From positions 310,001-374,000 of the forward strand of contig NZ_RCSU01000006.1 of assembly GCF_003991355.1 (NCBI RefSeq): 64,000 bases of DNA, in the 5' to 3' direction. Origin of the DNA: Pseudoflavitalea rhizosphaerae. Lineage in GTDB: Bacteria; Bacteroidota; Bacteroidia; Chitinophagales; Chitinophagaceae. The translations under genes were made by a program, and so were the position numbers. The notes below the pieces were generated by a model. The model was not told the origin of the DNA. It made no database searches and saw nothing but the letters and a program-made list of their open reading frames with translations. This document shows, piece by piece, positions 45,333 through 54,879 of the stretch. Position 1 is the stretch's first letter. The number at the start of each line of letters is the position of its first letter.

Positions 45333-46082
45333 ATGCGAATAATTTCTATCACGACCCTGCTCGTCATGGCACTGACTACCAGCCTGAATGCTCAAACGAA
45401 AAACAAGATTTCGGATAACCAGGTCTGGCTTGCTTACATGAACCAGACCCGGCTTTCCAACAAATGGGGTTTCTGGGCCGAAGCGCAGCTCAGAACGAAA
45501 GAAGATTTCTTTTCCAATTTTTCTACAGGCATTGCACGTGTTGGTCTGACCTATTACGTGAACGACAATACGAAGATCACGGCGGGGTATGGCTATGTGC
45601 ATCATTTTTCAACCGGAGGGAATCAGAGGATCGATGTTCCGGAACATCGTCCCTGGCAGCAGATCCAGTGGCATACTAAGTATGGTGGCAACCTGCGCGT
45701 GATGCAGTATGCAAGATTGGAACAGCGGTATCGCCGTAAATTAGAGAGCCCGGATAAACTGGCCGATGGATATCATTTCAACTGGAGGGCGAGGTACAGC
45801 TTCCTGTTGCAGGGACCAATCGGTGCAAAGCCGTATGAGCCCGGAACATTCTCCTGGATATTGAATGATGAGATCCATATCAACTTCGGAGAGCAGATCG
45901 TAAACAATTATTTTGATCAGAACCGTTTCTTTGCAGGCTTTGCTTTTCATACAACGAAATCCGATCAGGTACAATTTGGTTATTTGAACCAGTTCATTCA
46001 ATTGCCGGAGGGAAATAGTTACAGGACCAATCATATTGCGCGTGTGGCTTATTTCCACAACCTGGACCTGAGGAAGAAATAG
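45333..46082 (+). CDS. DUF2490 family outer-membrane barrel protein
   Basis: 249 residues from the ATG at 45333, with signal peptide MRIISITTLLVMALTTSLNA. Alternating beta-strand pattern throughout (QVWLAYMNQTRLSNKWGFWA, YYVNDNTKITAGYGYVHHF) and a C-terminal strand ending in charged residues fit a 12-strand-like outer-membrane barrel of the DUF2490 family, function unknown. It is directly downstream of the TonB receptor and before a strong terminator, so it is the last gene of that transcription unit. Confidence 0.8.
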   Translation: MRIISITTLLVMALTTSLNAQTKNKISDNQVWLAYMNQTRLSNKWGFWAEAQLRTKEDFFSNFSTGIARVGLTYYVNDNTKITAGYGYVHHFSTGGNQRIDVPEHRPWQQIQWHTKYGGNLRVMQYARLEQRYRRKLESPDKLADGYHFNWRARYSFLLQGPIGAKPYEPGTFSWILNDEIHINFGEQIVNNYFDQNRFFAGFAFHTTKSDQVQFGYLNQFIQLPEGNSYRTNHIARVAYFHNLDLRKK

Positions 46083-46100
46083 GACATTCCATAAAAGCGA

Positions 46101-46132
46101 AGAGGGCGTCACAAGTACGCCCTCTCTTTTTT
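46101..46132 (+). terminator. intrinsic terminator after DUF2490 gene
   Basis: Perfect 9-bp stem AGAGGGCGT / ACGCCCTCT, 7-nt loop, then CTTTTTT. It closes the sulfur regulon from the convergent TlpA gene. Confidence 0.88.
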
Positions 46133-46150
46133 ATGGTTAAACTGCAAAGC

Positions 46151-47356
46151 TTAATGAGGAAAATGGTTGCCGTACTGTTTGATCAGTATCATATCCATCC
46201 AGCTTCCGCGCATATTCCTGGTAACGAGTTTTCCGTTGGGATCGAATAAAAGACAGGCGGGAATGCCGTTGATCCTGTATTCTTTTGCGATATCGCTTTT
46301 GAATGCAGCCTTTGCCACCAGCTGTGGCCATTTGTTCTCCAGTTGTTCTTCTTTGATGGCTTTGATCCACGCATCATGTTTTTCATCAAGTGAAACACTG
46401 ACTATATCAAATCCCTGGGGGTGATATGCTTCATACGCTTCTTTGATATGCGGGATGTCCGCACGGCATGGGCCGCACCAGGATGCCCAGAATTCCAGCA
46501 GCACATATTTTCCCTTGCCAGCAAATTCACTGATCTTCCGGTCTTTTCCATCTATATCCTGTAAGGTATAATCCAGGAGGCTGGAACCGATGGCAGTCTT
46601 TTTTGTGATAGCGGCCTTATCCAGGAATCCTTTGTAGAAGGGGCTTTCAGAAGAGTATCCTTTAAAATGGGAAACCAGTTTGTCGATCTCCGCGGTGGTG
46701 ATATTGCTTTGATTTATCCCTTGCATAGCAATGAAGGCTAGCAGGTCGGAAGGTTTGTTCTTTCCAACATACTGCATGATGTAAGCAGTTCGCTCGTTGG
46801 AAACTTTATCGATCTTGCTTACAATGTCGATACCAGTTTGCATCGGCCCTTTCTGTTTTCCTTTGCCGGGATTGAGATAGGGAATATAAGCTTTCATGAA
46901 TAGTGAATCCCTTTCCTTATCGAATACACATTTACGTGTATAGTATTTCAGGTAAGCATCATGAAGAGGAGAGCCGGAAATGGTAACGCCGTCTGCAAGC
47001 GCCCCGCTTTCCCGCAATTCATAAGATTGTTTCAGTCCATCGAGGTTTCCGCTGATCTGAACTGTGCCTTCAGATGCCATGAGGTTGAGTCCTTTGCTGC
47101 GATAGGGCTCTTTTTCGTTCTGAAGGATGATTGACAGGAACCGTGGCGATGTTAGTTTGGTATTGAATGAGAACTGCCCGTTTGTAACCACTGCGCTATC
47201 GATCATATCGGAGGATACGTCTGCGTATTTCAGGTAAACTTTCTGGCCATCAGTTGTACCGTTAATTTGGGCTTTGATCACCAATGGCGCTGAGGTCCTG
47301 AATGCTGCAATGCAGATCAGGATAGCGAGTATTGGAATCGAAAGGTATCTGGTCAT
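46151..47356 (-). CDS. TlpA-like thioredoxin family protein with N-terminal DUF4369 domain
   Basis: 401 residues with an N-terminal signal/anchor (MTRYLSIPILAILICIAAF). Residues about 27-130 look like DUF4369 (INGTTDGQKVYLKYADVSSD); the C-terminal thioredoxin fold has the redox motif WCGPC, C294 and C297, in LLEFWASWCGPCRADIPHI, and a cis-Pro loop INGIPACLLFD. It probably keeps protein thiols reduced in the periplasm. It is the last gene of the SusCD locus, a common arrangement in Chitinophagaceae. Confidence 0.88.
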   Translation of the reverse strand: MTRYLSIPILAILICIAAFRTSAPLVIKAQINGTTDGQKVYLKYADVSSDMIDSAVVTNGQFSFNTKLTSPRFLSIILQNEKEPYRSKGLNLMASEGTVQISGNLDGLKQSYELRESGALADGVTISGSPLHDAYLKYYTRKCVFDKERDSLFMKAYIPYLNPGKGKQKGPMQTGIDIVSKIDKVSNERTAYIMQYVGKNKPSDLLAFIAMQGINQSNITTAEIDKLVSHFKGYSSESPFYKGFLDKAAITKKTAIGSSLLDYTLQDIDGKDRKISEFAGKGKYVLLEFWASWCGPCRADIPHIKEAYEAYHPQGFDIVSVSLDEKHDAWIKAIKEEQLENKWPQLVAKAAFKSDIAKEYRINGIPACLLFDPNGKLVTRNMRGSWMDMILIKQYGNHFPH

Positions 47357-47382
47357 GGGAATTTTTTTATGTGGATTATTAA

Positions 47383-48408
47383 TTATTTGCGGAATCTGAA
47401 ACCATCCAAACAGAAGTAAGATGGCATGTCTGGATTGGAAGAGGTTACAGTGAATACCAGTTTATTCACTTCGCCCAGTCCGCTCAGCGTTACTTTGTTC
47501 CAGTTGTCCATCACAAAATTCCAGGCAGGATTGGATGGAATTACATTGGGTTGGGCAGCCAGGTAGAAATCAACGGAGCCCGTTATTTTAGTATCAACAA
47601 AGCCAGTAACAGTTAATTTGATATTGGCTTTTGCATAAGCTGCATATGCGGTGGCAGAGTCTGCTTTTGCCTGCTCTTCTGTTTTGTTGGCTGCCCTGGC
47701 GGCTTCAGCTGCATCATGGCCTGCTGCTCTTTTACCCAGCACTTCTTCTCCGGATAATCTTTTCACGATTGTATTATTGGGCCCTGGCAAAAAGAATATA
47801 CCGTACATACCTGTAGCAGTATTCGGATTATTCGGATTGCGCACTTTGGAGCCGGTGGTACTGTATTCCTGAGTTGTTGCGTTGAAGGTGCCGGAGAAAA
47901 TGGAGCCATTGGCTGCCAGCAGGTACTGGTAAGTGTTATTGGCTGCAAGGATATGTTCCACTACTTTGGGTTGTGCCCAGGAGATGCTGGCCTCGCCGCC
48001 ATCGGTATTACCCACCAGGTAAGTACCGGTTTGAGTGGGGGCGGGTGCAGTATATACTGAAAAGATAGTTGAATCGATGGCTGCCTGCCGCTGAGGTCCG
48101 CTCAGTGCGGGATTGCCGAAGGTATAACTGAGGCTCCAGGGATAGGACCTCCAGGTTTTAGTGGAAATGGCGAATCCTTTGAAGCTGCCGTCTGATTCTT
48201 TTTTTACATTGATAGTGATCTTACCAGATCTATCGTCACCTGCTGTGAATGGCGCGTCGGGGATCTTGTAAGTGAGCCTGCCCGGATCAAGTTCTTCAAA
48301 ATTGATATCAGTCGGGTAAGGCAATAGCATTTCTTTTTTTTCATCCGAGCAGGATGTGAATGCAAGCGCTACCAGGAACAAACTGCTGTATAATATTTTT
48401 GTACGCAT
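47383..48408 (-). CDS. DUF4465-type lipoprotein with an Ala-rich insertion
   Basis: 341 residues; lipobox LAFTSC gives the lipidated cysteine at residue 20. The end, KVTLSGLGEVNKLVFTVTSS then PSYFCLDGFRFRK, matches DUF4465, a beta-sandwich found beside SusCD or siderophore-type loci. Between about residues 228 and 262 there is an alanine- and charge-rich helical stretch (HDAAEAARAANKTEEQAK) that looks inserted between beta strands. Likely a surface-exposed binding protein of this locus. 22 bp after susD. Confidence 0.7.
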   Translation of the reverse strand: MRTKILYSSLFLVALAFTSCSDEKKEMLLPYPTDINFEELDPGRLTYKIPDAPFTAGDDRSGKITINVKKESDGSFKGFAISTKTWRSYPWSLSYTFGNPALSGPQRQAAIDSTIFSVYTAPAPTQTGTYLVGNTDGGEASISWAQPKVVEHILAANNTYQYLLAANGSIFSGTFNATTQEYSTTGSKVRNPNNPNTATGMYGIFFLPGPNNTIVKRLSGEEVLGKRAAGHDAAEAARAANKTEEQAKADSATAYAAYAKANIKLTVTGFVDTKITGSVDFYLAAQPNVIPSNPAWNFVMDNWNKVTLSGLGEVNKLVFTVTSSNPDMPSYFCLDGFRFRK

Positions 48409-48429
48409 AGAAATTCGAATTTTAAGCGA

Positions 48430-49905
48430 TTACATGTCTGGGTTTTGTTTCATTAATTTGTTGTTGGTGGCTTCTGCATCCGGAATCGGCCAGCAGATCT
48501 TGTTTTCCTCCAACGTTTTGTCTTTGATCACTTCAATCCAGCGTTTGCCCTGGCTATTGAACCTGAGCGATGCAAAGAACTCACTGCCGTTCTCGATGAA
48601 GTTCTCTGTGAAGATCTCCCTGAACAGGAGGTTCATGAAATCATCCATGGTGGCTGCGCTCAATGGAGGTAGAACCGGGTTGGTCCTTTTGGAACGCATT
48701 TCATTCAATGGCGCCAGAGCATCATTTACCGAGCCACCGGTACGGGCAATCAATTCTGCTTTCATGAGATATAATTCAGGAAAGCGAAAATAGTAGGCTG
48801 CATATTTCTCATCGTTTACTGTTTTCCCTTCGATAGCGCCATAGCGCGCTACTTTTTTAAAAGTATGCCGGTAGGTATTATCCCAGGTTTCTCCTGCTCT
48901 TACAGGGCCTGTTACAACAGGCCAGCGGGGATCTTGCAGGAACCAGTCGAGCCCAAAGTTTAAACCCGCCGTGAGTGTGGCATTGGGTGCAAGCGGAAGA
49001 GTAGTGCCCGCTATCTGAGACAGGTAGTAGGTATAATAATATCCACCCTTATTAGTTCTGGTGCCATCATTTTCGAGGTAGCGTGCAAACAGGCATTCTT
49101 TGGAATCCCATGATTGTTTGTACACTTCGGCCAGGTCGGCTTCCATGGTAAATGCGGCTGCATGATTCTGCAGCACATCATTCACCAGGGCAAGCGACTG
49201 GTTCAGTTCCGTAGCATTGTTGCGATATCCACCCCTGTACAGTAAAAGTTTTGCTTTCAATACCTGTGCAAATTCTTTAGACACGTACCTGGAGCTTTTG
49301 AAGGCTGGTAAATTGGCGATAGCAAAATCCAGGTCTTCAAATATTTTCTGGTAAGATTCTCCCACGGAGATCCTTGCCTTCTGAATGTTTTTCAGGTTAA
49401 TCACTTCATCTCTATACAAGAGTCCATACTCATCTGCATCGTCAGCCCACCAGTGGCAATAGTTCCAGAGGATATTGGAATGTACCCAGGCGCGAAGGCA
49501 ACGGCCTTCTGCCACGAGCATTTTCTTTTCGTCGTCCGAAATGATGGAAGAAGAGAGAGCATCGATGCCATTCACAGCAAAATTGGCCGCATTCAGGCTT
49601 TTGTAGAAGCTTGTCCATGGCTCAGCGCTTGTTCTGCTCAATTGCGTATAGGCCATATCGTAGTCGGAAACTACCCATTTTACGAATCCAGATTTAGAAG
49701 CCTGTGCGATATAGGTACTGCCGGCCCAGTTATCTCCCTGGAAGGTCGCATATACGCCACCGATAGCAGCCCTGGCTTTGCTGAGACTGGTGATGGCATT
49801 GTCATCTGTGAGTGCGTAATATGGTTTTTCGTCGAGGAATTTATTACAGCTCACAGATCCTGTGGCCAGCGTGGCGAGTAATATATGATAGATGGTCTTT
49901 GTCAT
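48430..49905 (-). CDS. RagB/SusD family nutrient uptake outer membrane lipoprotein
   Basis: 491 residues from the ATG at 49905; lipobox SVSC gives lipidated C20. The opening NKFLDEKPYYALTDDNAI and the C-terminal RFNSQGKRWIEVIKDKTLEE with NKLMKQNPDM are standard SusD ends; the body is TPR-like helices. SusD proteins sit as a lid over the SusC barrel and bind the ligand. The longer frame to 49974 lacks a signal peptide. Gene pair with susC immediately upstream. Substrate not predictable; there are no glycoside hydrolases in this locus. Confidence 0.93.
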   Translation of the reverse strand: MTKTIYHILLATLATGSVSCNKFLDEKPYYALTDDNAITSLSKARAAIGGVYATFQGDNWAGSTYIAQASKSGFVKWVVSDYDMAYTQLSRTSAEPWTSFYKSLNAANFAVNGIDALSSSIISDDEKKMLVAEGRCLRAWVHSNILWNYCHWWADDADEYGLLYRDEVINLKNIQKARISVGESYQKIFEDLDFAIANLPAFKSSRYVSKEFAQVLKAKLLLYRGGYRNNATELNQSLALVNDVLQNHAAAFTMEADLAEVYKQSWDSKECLFARYLENDGTRTNKGGYYYTYYLSQIAGTTLPLAPNATLTAGLNFGLDWFLQDPRWPVVTGPVRAGETWDNTYRHTFKKVARYGAIEGKTVNDEKYAAYYFRFPELYLMKAELIARTGGSVNDALAPLNEMRSKRTNPVLPPLSAATMDDFMNLLFREIFTENFIENGSEFFASLRFNSQGKRWIEVIKDKTLEENKICWPIPDAEATNNKLMKQNPDM

Positions 49906-49948
49906 TAGTAGTGAGTTTGGTATTTCAATTTCAGTTTTTGAACTGCGC

Positions 49949-52900
49949 CTATTTGAAAGTGAAGAGTACAGCAAAGTTGAAGTTCCTGGCAGACGGATAG
50001 GTGCTATTGTCTACGCCCATTCCTGTACCGATGGCAGAGGAAGACCAGTTACCCTGTGGGTCGAATCCGGGATATTTGGTGATGGTGAAGAGATTGGATG
50101 CCTGGAAAGAAAGATCGATGCCCTGGATTACCCAACTTCTGAAGAGATTGGATGGAACTCTGTACACCAGGTTGAGTGCATTCAAACGAATATAGCTTGC
50201 ATCATACAACCAGAAATCGGAAAAAGTTCCGTTGCCGCCATCACCGTAGTGCGTCATGCGCGGAATGATGGCATCATATGGGCTTAGCAAGGTGGCGCTT
50301 TTACCGGCAATCTTGTTGGCGTGATTGTAGTTGCCTACATAACCCACATCATCCATCGGCATTTTCCATAAACGCTTATGTCCATACGCGTATGTGAAGG
50401 TAAGGTTCACGCGGAATGCCTTATAGTTGGCAGTAACTCCGAAGCCGCCATAGTATTTTGGGTCTGCACTTCCGAGATAAGTACGGTCATCGGCATTGAT
50501 CACACCATTGCCATCCTGATCAATGAAGATAAGATCGCCTGCATTCTCATAATTAGCGCGGTAATTGGTTTGTCCGCCAGTAGCGCTTCTTCCTTTTAGT
50601 GCAATCACTTCTTCAGGGGAAACAAAAAGCCGTCCGGCTGTTTTGTATCCAAACCATTGACCGGTTCTTTGCCCTTCCAATGCTTTCATGTAAACAGTGT
50701 AGGTGCTGGGAAATAGCAATTCTTTCACCACTCCGTTTATTTTCATGATGCGGTTGATATTGGTGGAGGCATTTGCATCTACCTGCAGGTTGAAGTTTTT
50801 CTTTTTGATCACATCGGCCGTTACATCAAATTCAACACCGTTGTTTTTCACGGAACCTACGTTGGAGCTGATGCTGGCGAAGGAAGAGCTGGGTGGCAGG
50901 GGTTGGGAATAGATCAGGTGATTGGTGACTTTCCGGTATACTCCAAAAGTGCCACGGATCCTTTCATCCCATAAGCCGAAGTCGATCCCGAAATCAGTAA
51001 GTTCTGCTTCTTCCCATTGCAGTTCTGTGTTGCCAACTGAGCTGGGAGCGATTGCCGGGATTTCATTGTACCGGCTGGAACCTACATTTGTTCTCCAGTC
51101 GTAATTACCGAGGTTCTGTGAACCTGCCAGACCGCGGGATGCTCTCAGTTTGATATAGGAAATGAAATTGCTGAGTTTGGATTTTTTGAAGAATTCTTCT
51201 TCTGTTATGATCCACGCAACGGCAGCTGAAGGGAAGGTGCCCCAGCGTTTATCCGGGCCAAAACGGCTGGATCCATCGCGGCGGATGGTCCCAGAAATAA
51301 TATACCTGTCCTTAAATTTATAATGTGCCCGCGCATATTGCGATAAAAGTGCATTACCGCTCTTGTTTTCGGTAAGTGCCCCGCGTACAGCGCCTGATGT
51401 GAAATTGTTCAGTACATCATCGTCCGGGAAATTGGTGGCCGTCATCCCGAAATTGTTGGCGGAATATTTTTCCATGGAAAAACCCGCCATAGCTGTGATA
51501 TCATGATTGCCCCAGTTTTTTGCATAGGTGAGTGTATTCTCCCAGCTATTGGTTGTATTCTTTGAGTCGTCACGCGTTCTGGTGCCATCATAATTGAAAG
51601 TACTTCCTCTCCTGGTATAGTTGAGGTTTTCTCCTTTTACAAACTGGGTGCTGTATGCGGTTCTGAGTACGAGGTTCTTCATCAGGTCCAGTTCCAGGAA
51701 AAGCTGCCCGATAAATGCCTGTGAATTGGTGTACCTTGTATTCTTCAATGTAGTGTATGGATTTTCCGTATAAGCATCCCTGGTGAATATTGTACCATCT
51801 TCATTATAGGGTGGAATATCCGGCCGGATCTTTTTCAGTACACCCAGCATATAGTCCTTATCGTCTACCTGCCTTGAGTTACCACTCATATTCAGGCCGA
51901 ACTTGATGCCTTTGCGCAATTTGGCTTCGAGGTTGATGCGTCCGCCAAAGCTTTTGGCATCGCCCGATTTTATGATGCCTTCTTCTTGTTTATGATTGAG
52001 AGAAACATAGTAAGCGAGGTTTTTGGCGCCGCCTCTCAGGCTCAGATCATATTGTTTGTTCCAGGGGTTATGCGTCATTTCTTTTTGCCAGTTGGTATTG
52101 CCTTCGTAGTAGGCGCCGGGCAGGATCTGGAAGCTGTTCTTGTCAAACTCACTGGAGTTGGTTTGCATGAAAGCCTGTTCATCCAGGTAGAGGCGTGTGA
52201 AGTAATCAAAAGCGCCTCTTCCGAATGCCTCGATCCTGGCGGCTCGATCGGCAAAGCGTTTGTATTCTTCCGCTTCCATGTATTTGTATCCATTGAAGTT
52301 CTGCACCTGCAGTCCCCAACGTGTAGTAAACTGGATGGCAGGTTTTGCGCCTTCTGCGCCTCTTTTGGTAGTTACAATCACAACTCCGTTGGCGGCTCTT
52401 GATCCATACAGGGCTGTTGCTGATGCGTCTTTCAGGATCTCGATGCTTTGCACGTCGTTGATGTTGAGATTGAAGAGAGTGTTGGAAATATTGCCGGAAG
52501 ATGTTTGTGAATAATCGGGAACGCCATCAATGACCCACAGAGGTTGGTTGCTTCCGGAAATAGAAGAAGCTCCCCTGATCACTACGCTTACGGGAGAGGA
52601 AGGGGAGGCTGATTGTATATTAACATTCACACCCGCAGACCGGCCCTGGATAAGGCTTTGGAGCGAAGCGCCCATAGGAGCATTCTTAATGTCCTGCGTA
52701 CTTATGCTGGAGATGCTGCCGGTGATATCCCTTATTTTGGATTTGCCATAGGCAACCACCACGGTTTCGTTCATCTGTGATACTGCCGGGCTGAGGTTGA
52801 TAGTTACGTTCAACTTCCCTTTCAGCTCTACCACAGCAGTTGCATATCCCACGTATGAAACAATGAGCGTTGCCTTACTGTCTACATTTTTGATTGTGAA

Positions 52901-53440
52901 TTCTCCCTCGAAATTGGTGATCACTGAAACGGGGCTTCCTTTCACCTGAACGGTGGCGCCCTCAAGAGGCTTCCCGGTTATTGCGTCATTGACAAAGCCC
53001 CTGATATCCGGCAGCACTTCTTCATTGATTTCATCATTTCCGGGGAGATGCAGGCTGATCCTGGGAATATGAACGGGTTGGGCTCTTCGTACAACAATAA
53101 TATTATTGACAATGGAAAAGCTAAGGGGTTTGTCTTTGAAACAGTATTCCAGTACATTTTTGAAATCTTCATCCTTTACCTGAACGTTCACCCTGTTCAT
53201 ATTGTGCAGGAATTCATCGCGGAAAAAGAATTGGTAATTGGTTTGCCTGGTTATTTCTTTAAAGACCTGTTCCAGTGTGGAGTTCTTCAGGGAAATGGTC
53301 ACCCGCTGAGCATGCACTGTGGCCTGTGCATACAAGCAGGTACTCAGCAGTAGTACAGTGGTCAATCTCATAATGCGAAGAAATGAATGGTTAATCCGCC
53401 AGCGTGCAAGTCTGGCAGGGAAACTGCAGGAAAGTTTCAT
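49949..53440 (-). CDS. SusC/RagA family TonB-linked outer membrane protein with STN domain
   Basis: 1163 residues. After a long signal region (MRLTTVLLLSTCLYAQATVHA) come an STN (secretin/TonB N-terminal) domain at about 45-115 (ISLKNSTLEQVFKEITRQTN), a carboxypeptidase-regulatory-like domain at about 145-230, a plug with the SusC signature (ASSISGSNQPLWVIDGVPDY, LKDASATALYGSRAANGVV) and a barrel. The STN domain is the part that signals to an anti-sigma factor, matching the FecR and ECF sigma genes just upstream. It forms the energy-driven channel for a ligand bound by SusD. Start at 53440 or the internal ATG at 53371 are both possible. Confidence 0.93.
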   Translation of the reverse strand: MKLSCSFPARLARWRINHSFLRIMRLTTVLLLSTCLYAQATVHAQRVTISLKNSTLEQVFKEITRQTNYQFFFRDEFLHNMNRVNVQVKDEDFKNVLEYCFKDKPLSFSIVNNIIVVRRAQPVHIPRISLHLPGNDEINEEVLPDIRGFVNDAITGKPLEGATVQVKGSPVSVITNFEGEFTIKNVDSKATLIVSYVGYATAVVELKGKLNVTINLSPAVSQMNETVVVAYGKSKIRDITGSISSISTQDIKNAPMGASLQSLIQGRSAGVNVNIQSASPSSPVSVVIRGASSISGSNQPLWVIDGVPDYSQTSSGNISNTLFNLNINDVQSIEILKDASATALYGSRAANGVVIVTTKRGAEGAKPAIQFTTRWGLQVQNFNGYKYMEAEEYKRFADRAARIEAFGRGAFDYFTRLYLDEQAFMQTNSSEFDKNSFQILPGAYYEGNTNWQKEMTHNPWNKQYDLSLRGGAKNLAYYVSLNHKQEEGIIKSGDAKSFGGRINLEAKLRKGIKFGLNMSGNSRQVDDKDYMLGVLKKIRPDIPPYNEDGTIFTRDAYTENPYTTLKNTRYTNSQAFIGQLFLELDLMKNLVLRTAYSTQFVKGENLNYTRRGSTFNYDGTRTRDDSKNTTNSWENTLTYAKNWGNHDITAMAGFSMEKYSANNFGMTATNFPDDDVLNNFTSGAVRGALTENKSGNALLSQYARAHYKFKDRYIISGTIRRDGSSRFGPDKRWGTFPSAAVAWIITEEEFFKKSKLSNFISYIKLRASRGLAGSQNLGNYDWRTNVGSSRYNEIPAIAPSSVGNTELQWEEAELTDFGIDFGLWDERIRGTFGVYRKVTNHLIYSQPLPPSSSFASISSNVGSVKNNGVEFDVTADVIKKKNFNLQVDANASTNINRIMKINGVVKELLFPSTYTVYMKALEGQRTGQWFGYKTAGRLFVSPEEVIALKGRSATGGQTNYRANYENAGDLIFIDQDGNGVINADDRTYLGSADPKYYGGFGVTANYKAFRVNLTFTYAYGHKRLWKMPMDDVGYVGNYNHANKIAGKSATLLSPYDAIIPRMTHYGDGGNGTFSDFWLYDASYIRLNALNLVYRVPSNLFRSWVIQGIDLSFQASNLFTITKYPGFDPQGNWSSSAIGTGMGVDNSTYPSARNFNFAVLFTFK

Positions 53441-53507
53441 ACTTTTGCTTTGTTTTGGTTTATAATTGAAGGATGCTCAAAAAACTTCAGCAATAGCCAA
53501 ATCGCTA

Positions 53508-53539
53508 CCAGAGGCGCCACTAACGCTTCTGGTTTTTTT
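53508..53539 (+). terminator. plus-strand-oriented hairpin with T tract between fecR and susC
   Basis: Stem CCAGAGGCG / CGCTTCTGG (one GU) with a 7-nt loop and T7 on the plus strand. Both neighbours read on the minus strand, so it would terminate antisense transcripts, or be just a stem on the sense RNA. Confidence 0.4.
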
Positions 53540-53571
53540 ATTGCCAAAGGAGTCCGGTTCTGCTGATATTG

Positions 53572-54834
53572 CTATGGTAGTATGGTAATCTGCTTCCCTT
53601 CTATTTGTAATTTTACATCGCTCAGCTCCAATATCTTTACTATCTGGGAAAGAGTAAGATTTCTATTTAAGCGGCCGGAAAAAGTAGGTAATGGTTTTAC
53701 TTTATTCGCGGGTAGTTGTGAGATGTCCACTTCAACGTCGAACCAACGGCCTATCTGACGCATCAGTTCTCCGAGATCTACCTCCCTGGTATAAAAATAT
53801 CCGTTCTTCCAGGCTGTGGCTTCATCAGTATCCACGTCAACTATTTCCATCTGATTATTTACACGGTTCACTTTTGCCTGTTGCCCGGGTTTAAGTAATT
53901 CCTTTTTTACGGGAAGCTGAAGGCCTTTACCAGTGTGTGTTTGTAACCCCTGTACCTGAACGGAGCCATTGATCAGTGTGATCTTTTTCAATGGCTCGTC
54001 TTCATATACATTCATATTGAAAGCAGTTCCCAGCACCTGCACTTCCTGCCCACTACCTTTCACTATAAAAGGTCTGGTTACATCTTTCTTTACTTCAAAA
54101 TATGCCTCGCCTGTAATTGTTACTATCCGCTCGTTGTTGGGGAAAGCAACCGGGTATTTGATACTCGAAGCAGCATTCAGCCAAACAGTAGAGCCATCGG
54201 GTAACACAAGTTGGTATTGTCCTCCCCTTGGTGTACTCAGTATATTGTACTGATTGCTCCTATAGTTGTTTTCACCTGCCTGTGAATACTCCAGTCTGCC
54301 TCCATTCTTATTGACCATTATCCCGCTGTCGACAGCAATCTTTCCGTTGCCTGCACTATCAAGTATGATATTGCTTCCGTCTGCCAGCACCAGAACAGCT
54401 TTATTTTTACCGGGCTGAAAATCCGGAGTTGCTGCAATTTGAGTTGTTTTGACAGGTTCAGTTCTTTTATTATTGAACCAGGTCCAGGTAGCTGCGGAAA
54501 GCAATACCAGTATGCTGGCGGCAGCTGCCCAATACCATTTGCGTGATCTGAGCTTCACAACTTTCTTTTCTGGAGCAGGGAAAGGAAGTCCGATGGAATA
54601 GATCTCCCTGCTGAGGATTTCCTTGCAAAGGCTGTTCCAGTATTCATGATCATAGGGAATGTCATCTGAGGCTGCATTCCTGTTGCCATGTGCGGCTATG
54701 GATTCCGTGATCAGATCAGAAAATTCATATCCCTCGTCGGAGCGGATCCACTCCATCAGCATAGAATAATCATCAGGAGTTGCTTCTTGGCGGAATACTT
54801 TTTCCAATATGGCTTTTACTGCTTCCTTGTTCAT
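53572..54834 (-). CDS. FecR family anti-sigma factor
   Basis: 420 residues. An N-terminal cytoplasmic helical region (about 1-90) is followed by one membrane helix (WYWAAAASILVLLSAATWTWF, about 93-113), the FecR domain (about 185-290, LSTPRGGQYQLVLPDGSTVW, YFEVKKDVTRPFIV) and a C-terminal DUF4974 domain ending ELSDVKLQIEGKQITIL, which in this family contacts the STN domain of the receptor. It holds the ECF sigma until SusC signals ligand. Its gene lies between the sigma gene and susC. Confidence 0.93.
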   Translation of the reverse strand: MNKEAVKAILEKVFRQEATPDDYSMLMEWIRSDEGYEFSDLITESIAAHGNRNAASDDIPYDHEYWNSLCKEILSREIYSIGLPFPAPEKKVVKLRSRKWYWAAAASILVLLSAATWTWFNNKRTEPVKTTQIAATPDFQPGKNKAVLVLADGSNIILDSAGNGKIAVDSGIMVNKNGGRLEYSQAGENNYRSNQYNILSTPRGGQYQLVLPDGSTVWLNAASSIKYPVAFPNNERIVTITGEAYFEVKKDVTRPFIVKGSGQEVQVLGTAFNMNVYEDEPLKKITLINGSVQVQGLQTHTGKGLQLPVKKELLKPGQQAKVNRVNNQMEIVDVDTDEATAWKNGYFYTREVDLGELMRQIGRWFDVEVDISQLPANKVKPLPTFSGRLNRNLTLSQIVKILELSDVKLQIEGKQITILP

Positions 54835-54879
54835 TATGGGTAGTCTGATTCAGTAGACACGCGGGTGAAGGGAAAGTCC

